In this document: positions 33,729 through 43,194 of the stretch, piece after piece | Layout of the letters: each line of letters starts with the position of its first letter | Numbering within the stretch: the first letter of the stretch is position 1 | Assembly: GCA_963815505.1 (NCBI GenBank) | Contig: CAWFGU010000006.1 | Coordinates: 20,722 to 84,721 of the forward strand | Direction: 5' to 3' | Length of the DNA stretch: 64,000 bases | Source of the DNA: CAXBBB01 sp963815505 | GTDB lineage: Bacteria > Bacteroidota > Rhodothermia > Rhodothermales > BA12 | Translations under genes and position numbers: made by a program | Notes under the pieces: model-generated | The model's input: the letters and a program-made list of their open reading frames with translations, nothing else | Told to the model about the DNA's origin: nothing | The model's database searches: none

Positions 33729-34925
33729 CTATCGCCACAACTCGCGCAGGCGGCGATTGTCGTTCTCGAACCGCACTGTCCCAATCGACAGCGTCACCGT
33801 TCCCGTGCCGAGGTATCCGCCGACGAAAAGGTTGTCCTGCCCGGCGTTATAGACGCGCGCGCCGATGCCTCCGAAGGCGCGCAGCGGAAGGCGCCGACCG
33901 TCTGTATCCGAGCCGACGCGAAACGAGAATTGATCCTCAATGGCATTGTAGACTTGCGCAAGCGACGCCTGGGCGGTGAACTGCACGTCGAATGGAGCGA
34001 GCGGCAACGCGAACGACGGCGCGCGCGCCTCCATCGTCAAGGCGAGCACGTCGTTGTCGACGAAGCGCTGGCGGCTCGTTCCGGCGATGTAGCGGTTGTC
34101 GAGTTGGGGCAGCAGCAGGTAAGACAATTCGCCGTCGTGCTGCGCGATGGTCGTGACGGCGATGGCACGCAGAGCGATCGTCGCGTCGCGCATCAGGGGG
34201 ACGTATCCGTACAAGCTGATGGCACCGCGCCCGTACAGATCGTCCGTACCGCCGACGCCGACGAACTCTTCTATCTGAGCGTCGACGAGGTAGCCCTTCG
34301 TTGGCCGCTCATTGGCGTTGCGCGTGTCGCGTTGCAGCCTCAACCCCACTGTCAGGCCCGTCACGCCGCGCGTATCGTCGAGGATGACCTGGTCACGAAG
34401 AGCTAGCATCGCCGTCGTGTCGTCGTCCACCACGCGCGGACGGTTGATGTGCCGGAGGCCTCCGAAGACATGGACGCCGATGCCGCTGGGCGCGTTGCGA
34501 CCGACGCGAAGCCATGATTCTTGCCGCACCACGCGGGTCAGCACGCGCCCCTGTTCGGGAGCGTCGGCGCCGAACCCGAAGAACGGACGCCGACGCGTGA
34601 CTTCGTGCCGGAGCAGCAGGTTGCCGTACCAGCCCGGCGCGCGCACGTCGCCCAGTTCGGTCCGCAGACGGTAGCGGCCCAGGTGCTGCGCCGGGTACAG
34701 GTCGAGGCGGCTGACAAACTCGCGCTCCTGGTCGCGCACGCGCAGACCGAGGGGCAGTCCCCACCCGTACGATCCGCCCCAAACGCGCAGCACATCGAGG
34801 GTCGGCCGCACCTCCACCTGAGCCGACGACGGCGCGGGCGCTCCCAATCCGCACGCCAGAAGCAGCGCGAACGCCAGTATCTTCAATGACGAAACGCGCA
34901 CGCTTCTTTTGATTCGGCTAGACAT
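33729..34925 (-). CDS. D15/Omp85-type outer-membrane barrel protein
   Basis: About 398 aa. A signal peptide (SSLKILAFALLLACGLGAPA, cleavage near SAQ) is followed by a barrel-rich sequence. LRLQRDTRNANERPTKGYLV is the D15 motif of BamA/TamA-like C-terminal barrels, and it ends with VTLSIGTVRFENDNRRLREL. There are no POTRA repeats, so it is a barrel-only member. The start is ATG 34925, which shares the palindrome CATG with the divergent purD start, or GTG 34901. Frames extending further upstream are antisense to purD and rejected. Function unknown. Confidence 0.8.
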   Translation of the reverse strand: MSSRIKRSVRVSSLKILAFALLLACGLGAPAPSSAQVEVRPTLDVLRVWGGSYGWGLPLGLRVRDQEREFVSRLDLYPAQHLGRYRLRTELGDVRAPGWYGNLLLRHEVTRRRPFFGFGADAPEQGRVLTRVVRQESWLRVGRNAPSGIGVHVFGGLRHINRPRVVDDDTTAMLALRDQVILDDTRGVTGLTVGLRLQRDTRNANERPTKGYLVDAQIEEFVGVGGTDDLYGRGAISLYGYVPLMRDATIALRAIAVTTIAQHDGELSYLLLPQLDNRYIAGTSRQRFVDNDVLALTMEARAPSFALPLAPFDVQFTAQASLAQVYNAIEDQFSFRVGSDTDGRRLPLRAFGGIGARVYNAGQDNLFVGGYLGTGTVTLSIGTVRFENDNRRLRELWR

Positions 34926-36192
34926 GACCATACTCATCGTGGGGGGCGGAGGACGCGAGCACGCGCTCGGCTGGGCGCTCACACAGACTTCGAACGCGCG
35001 CTTATTGTTCGCACCCGGCAACGCCGGAACGCAGGCGCTGGGCGACAATATCGCCATTGCAGCAGACGATATCGCAGGGCTGACGCGGCTGGCAACCGAG
35101 CGCGCCGTCGATCTGGTCGTCGTCGGGCCAGAAGTCCCCCTCGTGTTGGGGTTGGTCGACCGGCTCGAGGCGCTGGGTATCGCGACCGTTGGGCCGTCGG
35201 CGGCGGCGGCGCGGCTCGAGGGCAGCAAAGCGTTTTCGAAAGACTTTATGCAGCGCTACCGGATTCCGACGGCCGACTGGCGCGCGTTCGGTCGGGCCGA
35301 AGTCGACGCGGCGGTCGGGTTCGCGCGCGAGCTGGGCGAGCGCTGCGTCGTCAAGGCGAGCGGGCTGGCAGCAGGCAAGGGCGCTGTCGTGTGCGACGAC
35401 CAGGACCACGCCGAGCGCACCATCCGCGATATGCTTGCGGGTGACGCGTTCGGAGACGCAGCGGATCAGGTGGTCGTCGAAGCGTTCATGGAAGGCGAAG
35501 AGGCCAGCCTGTTCGTGCTGACGGACGGCAACCGCTACCTGCTCCTCCCTCCTGCCCAGGACCACAAACGCATCGGTGAGGGCGATGTCGGCCCCAATAC
35601 GGGCGGCATGGGCGCGTACGCTCCAGCTCCGGTCGTAACGGGCAGCTTGCTCACGCGAGTCTGCCGTGAGATCGTCGAGCCGACGCTGGGCGGCATGCAG
35701 GCCGACGGCTCGCCTTACCGCGGCATCCTGTTCGTCGGTCTGATGCTGACAGCCGACGGGCCGCGGGTCGTCGAATACAACTGCCGCCTGGGCGATCCCG
35801 AAACGCAAGCCGTCGTCCCGCTCGTCGACGCCGACTGGGCACACGTGTTCGGCGCGCTCGCCCGCCACGACCTGTCGGGCATCCGATTCACCGGAGCGCA
35901 GCGGCACGCGGCGACCGTCGTACTCGCGTCCGAGGGCTATCCCGGCAGCTACTCCAAGGGCCGCGCGATTTCAGGCGTGGAGCAGGCCGAGGCGACCGGC
36001 GCTCTGCTCTTTCACGCCGGAACGCAGCGCGGCGCATCGGGAGAACTGGTCACGTCGGGCGGACGGGTGCTGTCCGTAACGGGCCGAGGCGATACGCTGC
36101 GCGCCGCCATCGATCAGGCCTACGCCGGGGCCGACGCCGTCCGGTTCGAGGGCAAAACGCTGCGGCGCGACATCGCCCACCGCGCGCTGTGA
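34924..36192 (+). CDS. purD: Phosphoribosylamine-glycine ligase
   Basis: 422 aa, normal length. MTILIVGGGGREHALGWALT is the typical N-terminus, VGPEVPLVLGLVD and GSKAFSKDFMQRYRIPTA follow, and the ATP-grasp core is complete (VVKASGLAAGKGAVVC, EEASLFVLTDG, GPNTGGMGAYAP, VEYNCRLGDPETQ). It makes GAR, the second step of purine synthesis. The ATG chosen shares CATG with the divergent gene; an in-frame TTG at 34909 exists. The stop overlaps the following gene (GTGA). Confidence 0.95.
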   Translation: MTILIVGGGGREHALGWALTQTSNARLLFAPGNAGTQALGDNIAIAADDIAGLTRLATERAVDLVVVGPEVPLVLGLVDRLEALGIATVGPSAAAARLEGSKAFSKDFMQRYRIPTADWRAFGRAEVDAAVGFARELGERCVVKASGLAAGKGAVVCDDQDHAERTIRDMLAGDAFGDAADQVVVEAFMEGEEASLFVLTDGNRYLLLPPAQDHKRIGEGDVGPNTGGMGAYAPAPVVTGSLLTRVCREIVEPTLGGMQADGSPYRGILFVGLMLTADGPRVVEYNCRLGDPETQAVVPLVDADWAHVFGALARHDLSGIRFTGAQRHAATVVLASEGYPGSYSKGRAISGVEQAEATGALLFHAGTQRGASGELVTSGGRVLSVTGRGDTLRAAIDQAYAGADAVRFEGKTLRRDIAHRAL

Positions 36193-37052
36193 CACGCCTC
36201 TTACCGCTCGCCGCCGCGCTGCTGTTGTCCGCCTGCTCGGGTCCACGCCCACAGGCTGATGCGTTGCCACCGCCGTTCGAGCCGCTCGTCGTGAGGCAGT
36301 TCGAGGACGCGCAAGCAATTACCACCGACGGGCGCGGCAGGCTCTACGTCGCCGACGCCCAGGCCCGCCACATTGCTGTGCTGACCGCGACAGGATCGCT
36401 GATCCAGACCATCAGCGGGTCGGCAGACACGCCGCTATCGGCTCCGGTCGACGTGACGGCGTTCGGCGGACTGACGATCTCGGTCGCCGATGCGGGACTC
36501 GAAGCCGTTGCCCGATTCGGCGTCGACGGACGCGCACTCGGTCTGCTGCGCCCCGATGGACGCAACCGGGCGACGGGCATCGACGAGTCGCGACCAGTCG
36601 ATGCGTACGACCGCTTCGTTCCGACTGCTCTGGCTGCCGCACCTGACGGCACGCTCTACGTCGCGTCCGAGGACGGATCCGTCGTCCAGATCACACCCGA
36701 CTTCCGCCAGACGATCCTACGCCAAGCCGACACCGCCGACGCTCTGATCACAGTCACCGCGTTGGCAGCGACCGACGACGCCGTTTTCGCGATTCAATCG
36801 GGCCGCCTCGTCCGGCTGGACCGCCTGATGGTGCGTGGAACGACCGACCCCCAACTCACCGACGTTCGAGCGATCTCGGCGACCGGCAACCGTCTCCTCG
36901 TCGTCACACCAACGCGCGCCCTCGTGTCGATGCCCGGCGAACCGACGATCGAGGTCGCGTTTCCGCCGGTTGCCGACGTGCGCGGCGCCATCCTGATCGA
37001 CCGAACCCTGATCGTGCTCACCCGAACGGGGCTGTGGCGGCTGTCCGTGTAG
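36189..37052 (+). CDS. Propeller-like lipoprotein
   Basis: 287 aa from a GTG that overlaps the purD stop by four bases. LPLAAALLLSACSGPRP is a lipoprotein signal with lipobox LSAC. The body has NHL-like repeats: AITTDGRGRLYVADAQARHI, VTAFGGLTISVADAGLEAVA, ALAAAPDGTLYVASEDGSVV, about five blades. Probably a periplasmic or surface propeller. Coupling to purD looks positional rather than functional. Confidence 0.8.
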   Translation: MTRLLPLAAALLLSACSGPRPQADALPPPFEPLVVRQFEDAQAITTDGRGRLYVADAQARHIAVLTATGSLIQTISGSADTPLSAPVDVTAFGGLTISVADAGLEAVARFGVDGRALGLLRPDGRNRATGIDESRPVDAYDRFVPTALAAAPDGTLYVASEDGSVVQITPDFRQTILRQADTADALITVTALAATDDAVFAIQSGRLVRLDRLMVRGTTDPQLTDVRAISATGNRLLVVTPTRALVSMPGEPTIEVAFPPVADVRGAILIDRTLIVLTRTGLWRLSV

Positions 37053-37111
37053 GCGCCGGACCGGCCGATTCGGTTTCTGCGTATACTGAAACGCGCCTTT
37101 AGCCTCTCGCC

Positions 37112-37393
37112 ATGCTCACGCTGCCCACATCGCCGCCTGCCTCCGCCGCGCTGCTTACAGCAGCGGACTTCATGGCGCTGCCCGGCGAGCACAAACACGA
37201 CCTGATCGACCCGGTCGTCGAGACGGCGCAGTTTTTCCGCCTCGACGCCGAACGCGTGTACGCCGACGTGACGCCAGCCCGGGGCGAGCCGTTCGAGAGC
37301 GCCGCGCTGCCCGGCTTCCGACTCGATCCGGCCGACGTGCTCGCCGATCCGTTGCCTAGCGAGTACCGCTTGCTCACCCGGATGCTGGCCTGA
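37112..37393 (+). CDS. Uma2-family nuclease remnant with internal deletion
   Basis: 93 aa. The N-terminus (LLTAADFMALPGEHKHDLID) corresponds to the first helix and strand of Uma2/DUF820 proteins, and the C-terminus (FFRLDAERVYADVTPARGEP, FESAALPGFRLDPADVL) to their last part. The middle, about 100 residues with the PD-(D/E)XK catalytic core, is absent, and the junction is in frame at about residue 24. Full-length members are about 190 aa. It would be catalytically dead. It stands alone between larger genes. Confidence 0.65.
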   Translation: MLTLPTSPPASAALLTAADFMALPGEHKHDLIDPVVETAQFFRLDAERVYADVTPARGEPFESAALPGFRLDPADVLADPLPSEYRLLTRMLA

Positions 37394-37452
37394 CCGCCAT
37401 CCGGGAATCGCCCCACCGGAGACGATGGGGCCGCTCCACGCGTTACCGACGC

Positions 37453-40400
37453 ATGCCGCTCGCTCGCCTGACGCCCGCCCGCCCGCTACTCCGCGCTCTC
37501 GGATGCCTCGTCCTCTGGCTCTGCCTCGCCGGGACGACCCAGGCGCAGACGCACCGCGATACCCTCGACATGGGAGGTATCCAGCCCTACCGGCTGCGTC
37601 CGTTCGTGATGGCGCATACGTTCCGTCTTCTCGCCGACACGTCGCACGTCGACTCGTCGCTGTTCATGCTCGACGCCACTGCGGGCCTGCTCCGCGTCAA
37701 CCTCGTCGGCGATCCGCCGCGTCACCTCGTTGCCGAGTATCGAACCTGGCCGTTCGACCTGCAACTCGTGTACAGCAACGGCCGCGTCGTGCGCGAGGAC
37801 GTGACGGACACGAGCGACGTGATCACGCTGCTCGAAGAACCCCGCAGCGAGCGACCGTCCGACATCTTCGGCAACACCCGACTTCAGCGCTCCGGCTCCA
37901 TTTCGCGCGGCGTCACGGCAGGCTCCAACCGCGACGCCACGATTGAATCCGCGCTGCGCCTGCAACTCGAAGGCGAGGTGGTGGAAGGCGTCACCGTCCG
38001 GGCGGCGCTGACGGACGAGAACACACCGATCTTGCCAGAAGGCACGACACAGCGACTGAGCGAGTTCGACCGCGTGTTCGTCGAAATCGAAGCCGCTCCG
38101 GGCGTGGCACGCCTCGGCGACGTAGACGTGGCGTTCGACGCAGGCACGTTCGGGCGACTCAATCGCAAAGTCCAGGGCGGATTTGTTCGGGCGGGCGTGC
38201 CGGGTCGCGGATTGTGGCGCGGCGCGACGATCTCGGCGGTCGGGGCGAGGCCGCGCGGAGCGTTTCGCGTCCAGGAGATCCAGGTGCTCGACGGCGTCCA
38301 AGGACCGTACCGACTCGAAGGCGCCCGCGGCGAGCCGTTCATCCTCGTCGTACCCGGCAGCGAGGTCGTCTTCCTCGACGGCGTCCGCCTCACGCGCGAC
38401 CGATCTGCCGATTACACCATCGACTATGCGACCGGCGAAGTCACGTTCACGCCGCGCCGCCTGCTGACGCGCGATCAGCGCGTCGTCGTCGAGTTTCAAT
38501 ACGTGCTCCAGCAGTTCAGCCGAACCGTCGCGGGCATCCAGTTCGAGTCGTCGATCGGGCGCGACGAAGACCGCGCCACCCTACACGCGACGTTTATCCG
38601 AGAGGCCGATCAGCCGTCGTTCGAGGTCGACCAGAGCCTATCCGCCGCCGACAGTTTGGCACTGGTCCAGGCGGGCGATGGGCAGGCGTTCCGCACCGGG
38701 GCCGAGCGCGTCCGGTTCGAGCCCGAGGCGCCGTACGTCCAATACGTCGTCCAGCGCACCGGAGCCGCGAACGGAACCGAGGCCGACAGCATCTTTGTCC
38801 CCATCACCATGACGCCGACAGCCGACGAGCCGGTCTACCGCGTCCGCTTCTCGCGCGTGCCGACCGGAACGGGCCGCTACAGGCGCGGGGCACGTGAGTT
38901 CAGCGGAATCGTGTACGAGTTTGTCGGCTCGGGCGGTGACTACGAGCCGATCCGCCCGCTGGCGACGCCGTCGAATCAGCAGCTGCTGGCGCTGGGTGGA
39001 GCAGGTCCGCGCCATCGGACCGCTTCGGATAGAAGGCGAGTGGGCCGGTTCGTTCAACGACCGCAACCGCTTCTCGACGCTCGACGACGGAGACGACCGA
39101 GGCCAGGCCTACGATCTGCGCCTACATCTCGACCCGGTCGAGTTGGCATCGTGGGGACGGCTCTCGGCGACGGGCGGGCGGCGGTTTCAGGACGCGCGGT
39201 TCGTCGCGTTCGAGCGCCTGCGACCGCCCGAGTTTGGGCAGCAGTACAACGTGCCCGGCGCCTTCGGTGGCGGCACGCTCGACGAATCGGTGAGGGAGAC
39301 GCGTGACGAAGCCGAAGTGACGTGGGAGATCGGTCCGGCCTCGCGGCTCTCGCTCGAAGGCGGGCGGCTCACTCGCGGGACCGGCCTGCGCGCCGACCGA
39401 CAAGCCGTCGACTTACGGACGGGCGGATGGATCGTCGAAACTAACATGAGAGCCCAACGCTCGTTCAGCCGGGACACGCTGAGCCGGTCGCGCGGGCCGT
39501 GGACGCAACTCGACGCCGATGTAGGCGTGCCGCTGCTAGGCGGCAAGTTGCGGCCGTTCGTCGCCGTCGAGGGAGAGCGGCGCGCGCTCCGTAGACTGGA
39601 CTCGGATACGCTGCGCGCCCAATCGCTGGCCTTCGCCGAGGTGCGGCCCGGCGTGGCGTGGCAGGGTGAGGCGTTTGAGGCGTCGCTGTCGGCGGGGACG
39701 CGGAGTGAGTGGCTGCCGGTCGGCTCCGACTTGGAGCGCGGGATCGCCGGGCGCGTCGTGGCAGGAGACGCGCGCTACGACGGCGACTCGTTCCAGGCGA
39801 GCAGCCGCTTCACGGTCCGGCAGCGCGACGCGCGCAACGCCGAGCGGATTGGAGCGCGGGCGGCCGCGGGCGAGGCCGTCGCCATACAGACCGACGCGCG
39901 CTGGCAACCGCTCGATCGTGCCATCGACCTTGACCTGGGGTACGAAGCCCAAACGCAGCGCACGCCGCAGTTGCAAGAGATCTACGTCCGCATCACGCCC
40001 GACCTACCCGAAGCGCAATTCGTCTGGGTCGACGACGACGGCGACGGCATCCGCGACTTGGATGAGTTCGTCCCTGAGACCGGCCCGCTCGAAGGCACGT
40101 ATGCCCGCACGTTCGTCCCGTCGGATACCCTCGTCGGCGTCGTCGGCATCACCACGCGCGCCCGCCTCACGCTCGACCCCGGACGCCTCCAAGGCACCTC
40201 CAAAACCCGACTAGGCCGCTTTCTGCGCTCGACTCGGTGGCGGACGCAGTTCGACGTGCAAGAACGCTCGTCGCTCGACGATCCGACGCGCCTCTACCTG
40301 CTCGACCCGACCGCCTTCCAGCAAGCCGCGACGACGCTCAACGGACGCGTCCGCCTGACCCAATCGGTCGAGTTCTTCAGAGGCCAACCGCGCTACGGGC

Positions 40401-40984
40401 TGGAGGTAGGAGGTAGCCTGATCCGCACGCGCAACCAGCTCGCAGGCAATGTGGAGAGCCGCCGCATCGACCAGTTGCGCGCGTCCGGCCGCTACGGTTT
40501 CTCTTCGGACTGGTCGCTGACGGGCGAGGCTACGACGGGCCGCGAGTCGTCCGACAGCGAGCGCTTCGGCAGCCGCCGCTACCGCTTGAGGACGGACGAA
40601 GGACAGGGCGGCGTGCGGTGGACACCGGGCGCGGGCACGTCGGTTCAGGCCACGCTCGTCGCTGCGCAAAAAGCCGACGCTGGGGCCGACCGCTCGTCGC
40701 GCATCTTCCGCGTCCCCGTCGAAGCCCGCTACGCCCGCCCCAGCGGACTGCTCGCCAGCGGCCTGTTCGAGTGGGCCGACGTGCGCCTGGACGGAGACGC
40801 AGCAGGAGAAGCCGCCTTCGAACTCACCGACGGGCGCGGAACGGGCCGCTCCCTCCTATGGAACGCCGCCCTGACGGTCCGCCTGTCGCGCAGCCTCGAC
40901 CTGACGGCCCAATACGACGGCCGCGCCCCGTCGGGCGCACCGACGATCCATACGGGCCGAATGCAACTCAGCGCGACGTTTTGA
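37453..40984 (+). pseudogene. Large outer-membrane-type protein, one frameshift
   Basis: About 1177 codons after joining two frames at about 38990-39005 (QQLLALGG to VRAIGPLRIEGEW). It begins with a signal peptide (LRALGCLVLWLCLAGTTQA). The first half has ISRGVTAGSNRDATIESALR, DENTPILPEGTTQRLSEFDR, RLGDVDVAFDAGTFGRLNRK and FLDGVRLTRDRSADYTIDYA, which recur in uncharacterised large secreted proteins of this branch. The second half is a long run of alternating strands typical of an outer-membrane barrel, ending RMQLSATF. DDDGDGIRDLDEFVPETG is a calcium-loop-like insertion. Function unknown. The frame change could be a sequencing error, since both halves are fully open otherwise. Confidence 0.7.
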
Positions 40985-41520
40985 AATGCACGGCAAGGCT
41001 TCTATTGGGTGATGAGATTCTTGCAAGCGCGACCTGTGAGCGGAGAAGTCAGCGGCTGCTTTGGAGCCGCCAGTATCTGCGCGATTGTCATTCTCACCGG
41101 CCAGTTGAAGAACAGGCTCTCGACAACCAAAGAATCATCCATACCCACACCCGAAGCCTCTATTCAAAAGGCTCCCTCCCAGTTGGCGAACACATAACAC
41201 GACACATTTTTTAGCGCTAACAATAGTCATTTCTGACAGGGTATCGGGATGTTTTCAGACTCCGTCATGTTTCCGATGAGATTGAAAATACCCTGGTTTG
41301 ACAGTGAAGCAACGGCAAACTGGATCGCGCCAGTCATGTGATGATAACTTTCTCCCGAATCAACTTTTACATAATCGGACAATGAGAAACATGCTATCGA
41401 AAAGCATACTGCCGCGAACGTTGGATTTTGGCATTTAGAAAGGCACGTAGTTTATTTTCGATTAGTCCTATAAAATAATCGAGTATTGCGTCACTTATTG
41501 CTCAGTTAACGTGCAAGAGC
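40985..41520. other. AT-rich island without host-like genes
   Basis: About 540 bases, visibly poorer in G+C than the flanks (especially 41180-41520), between the large outer-membrane gene and tRNA-Pro. On the minus strand 41451-41227 is an open 74-codon frame with balanced composition: CQNPTFAAVCFSIACFSLSD, then YVKVDSGESYHHMTGAIQFA, then NLIGNMTESENIPIPCQK. It uses AAA, AAT, ATA and TTT codons that the neighbouring genes avoid. It has no ATG before residue 39, so it may be a fragment. A 62-codon plus frame (41009-41197) overlaps its left side and looks weaker. The piece may be of foreign origin; I do not recognise the protein. Confidence 0.5.
41227..41451 (-). CDS. Putative foreign ORF fragment, 74 codons, no ATG at its start
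   Basis: Open from the TAA at 41452-41454 to the TGA at 41227. The product contains a hydrophobic stretch with three Cys (FAAVCFSIACFSLSDYV) and a polar C-terminal half. Possible starts are TTG (before SDYVKV) or the ATG in HHMTGAIQ, giving 36-51 residues. Residue composition is protein-like, unlike the Arg-rich shadow frames of this genome, and codon use is AT-rich. Not recognised. Confidence 0.3.
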   Translation of the reverse strand, partial: TTCLSKCQNPTFAAVCFSIACFSLSDYVKVDSGESYHHMTGAIQFAVASLSNQGIFNLIGNMTESENIPIPCQK

Positions 41521-41530
41521 TGAATCCACA

Positions 41531-41564
41531 AACGGCTTCTCAGATCACTCTGAGAGGCCGTTTT
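41531..41564. terminator. Hairpin terminator downstream of tRNA-Pro
   Basis: Arms AACGGCTTCTCAGA (41531-41544) and TCTGAGAGGCCGTT (41549-41562) pair over 14 positions with one G-U, loop TCAC. On the plus strand a TTTT run follows; on the minus strand it sits 7 bases after the tRNA 3' end and is followed by TTTG. It can end transcripts from either side. Confidence 0.65.
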
Positions 41565-41570
41565 CGTTCG

Positions 41571-41644
41571 TCGGGATAGCGGGATTTGAACCCACGACCC
41601 CTCGCCCCCCAGGCGAGTGCGCTACCGGACTGCGCCATATCCCG
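41571..41644 (-). tRNA. tRNA-Pro (anticodon GGG)
   Basis: 74 nt. On the minus strand it starts CGGGATATGGCGCAG and ends TATCCCGA, giving a 7-bp acceptor stem (CGGGATA/TATCCCG) with discriminator A. The anticodon stem is CTCGC/GCGAG with loop CTGGGGG, anticodon GGG. The T arm has GGGTTCAAATCCC. CCA is not encoded. Confidence 0.95.
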
Positions 41645-41663
41645 AACTATGGGGACGCCAAAA

Positions 41664-41993
41664 CTACGACGCGGGCGGCAACCTGTCCAGCACGTCTACT
41701 AGAAACGCACGGAGTTCACGGAGCGCTGCCCGGTCGGACGTGCCCGATTGCTCACGGTCCATCTGTTGGCGCGCGCCTTCGATGGTGTACTTCTCCTCAC
41801 GGACGAGAAACTGGATGCGCTCGGCGACGGCGATGTCGTCTTCGGTGTAGCTGCGGCGTCCCGAGCGGTTCTTACGCGGCTGCAACTGCTCGAACTCGCC
41901 TTCCCAGTAGCGCAGCACGTGCGTCTCGACGCCCAAGCGCTTGCCGACCTCGGAGATCGAATAGTAGAGTTTGGAGATCTGCGCGTCGCTCAC
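41664..41993 (-). CDS. MerR-family transcriptional regulator
   Basis: 109 aa. The winged-helix DNA-binding part is KLYYSISEVGKRLGVETHVL followed by RYWEGEFEQLQPRKNRSGRR and SYTEDDIAVAERIQFLV, as in MerR proteins. A short C-terminal helix follows instead of a sensor domain, so no metal or drug-binding Cys are present. It starts next to the divergent EamA transporter gene and could control it. The 19-base gap to the tRNA gene suggests the tRNA may be read from the same transcript. Confidence 0.88.
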   Translation of the reverse strand: MSDAQISKLYYSISEVGKRLGVETHVLRYWEGEFEQLQPRKNRSGRRSYTEDDIAVAERIQFLVREEKYTIEGARQQMDREQSGTSDRAALRELRAFLVDVLDRLPPAS

Positions 41994-42084
41994 TTGGGTC
42001 GGGATGGGAGCCTGTGAAACTACGATGCGCCATCATCCGGGCGCCACGCACGACGCATCTTGCCCAGATCCTTCCGCCACGCCG

Positions 42085-43017
42085 ATGCCGCTCCGCCGAT
42101 ACAGCCACGAGATCGGACTGACGGCCGTCGTCCTGATTTGGGGCGCGAACTTCTCGGTTTTGAAAGGGCTGTTCGCCGTCTTCCACCCGTACGTTGCCAA
42201 CGCGCTTCGGCTGTCGCTGGCGCTGGCGAGCCTCGCGCTGCTGCTCGTCGTGCTCCTCCCCCGCTTCGGTGATGAGGCACGGACGGCGATCCGTACCAAC
42301 GGATGGAAAATCGCCGGGCTGGGGCTGTTCGGCTTCTTCTTGTACCAAGTCGCGTTCGTCGAGGGCTTGGCGCGCACGTCGCCGACGAGTGCCGCTCTGC
42401 TGATGGCGACGGCTCCGCTGTGGACGGCCATATCGGCGCACGTGACGCGCATAGAGCGCCTGACGCCCGCGGCATGGGGTGCCCTGCTGGTGTCGGTCGC
42501 CGGAGCCGGACTGGTCGTCGCCGGAGCTAAGACGGCGACGGACGCCGTTCCGGACACGCTGGCGGGTAACGTGATCATCTTGGGCGCCGCGCTGTGCTGG
42601 GGCCTGTTCACGACGCTCAGCCGTCCGCTGACCCAGTCGACGAATGCGGCGCTGCTGTCGGTCCTAGAGATGATCGTGGCGCTGCCGCTGCTGCTGCTCG
42701 TCGCCCTCCCGCTATGGCCGTCGGTCGACTGGTCGCTGGTCGACGGCGGCGTGATCGCGGCGCTGGTGTTTTCGGGGACGCTGTCGAGCGGCATCACGTT
42801 CGTGATCTGGAACCGCGCCGTCCGCCACGTCGGTCCGACCTCGACGATCGCGTTCGCCAACGCCGTTCCCCTCGCGGCTGCGGCGTTCGGCTATCTGCTG
42901 CTCGGAACGCCCGTGACGCTGCTGCAGATCGGCGGCGGGCTCTGCATTATCGGCGGGATCGTACTGCTTCGGCGCGTGCGAAGGAGAGAAGCAGCGCGGA
43001 TGCGGCCTGTAGGATAG
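42085..43017 (+). CDS. EamA/DMT-family transporter
   Basis: 310 aa from MPLRRYSHEIGLTAVVLIWG; longer starts (42025, 41971) add a hydrophilic leader. Ten membrane spans in two EamA repeats: first IWGANFSVLKGLFAVFHPYV, second NVIILGAALCWGLFTTLSRP with SSGITFVIWNRAVRHVGPTS near the end. A drug/metabolite exporter of unknown substrate. Divergent from the MerR gene. Confidence 0.88.
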   Translation: MPLRRYSHEIGLTAVVLIWGANFSVLKGLFAVFHPYVANALRLSLALASLALLLVVLLPRFGDEARTAIRTNGWKIAGLGLFGFFLYQVAFVEGLARTSPTSAALLMATAPLWTAISAHVTRIERLTPAAWGALLVSVAGAGLVVAGAKTATDAVPDTLAGNVIILGAALCWGLFTTLSRPLTQSTNAALLSVLEMIVALPLLLLVALPLWPSVDWSLVDGGVIAALVFSGTLSSGITFVIWNRAVRHVGPTSTIAFANAVPLAAAAFGYLLLGTPVTLLQIGGGLCIIGGIVLLRRVRRREAARMRPVG

Positions 43018-43194
43018 TACCGCATTCGCCATCCGTCCTCGCGACTGCGGCGCCTGATCGCTTCGCTCCATCTTGCCCACACCGCGCAACGTTCGTACAA
43101 ACACCGAGGCCTGCCGACCACCGTGGCGTCTAGGCGCCGCGGTAGGGGCGACGAAGATGGCGCAAATCCGCTACCACCGTCGCCGCAACGCGTG

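Noticed and set aside
41009..41197. 62-codon plus frame in the island (MMRFLQARPVSGEVSGCFGA)
   Set aside because: No family, weak start context, and it spans the composition change between host and AT-rich DNA; only mentioned under the island.
41240..41260. Possible attachment-site repeat of the tRNA-Pro 3' end in the AT-rich island
   Set aside because: Only about seven bases (TCGGGAT) match, which is expected by chance.
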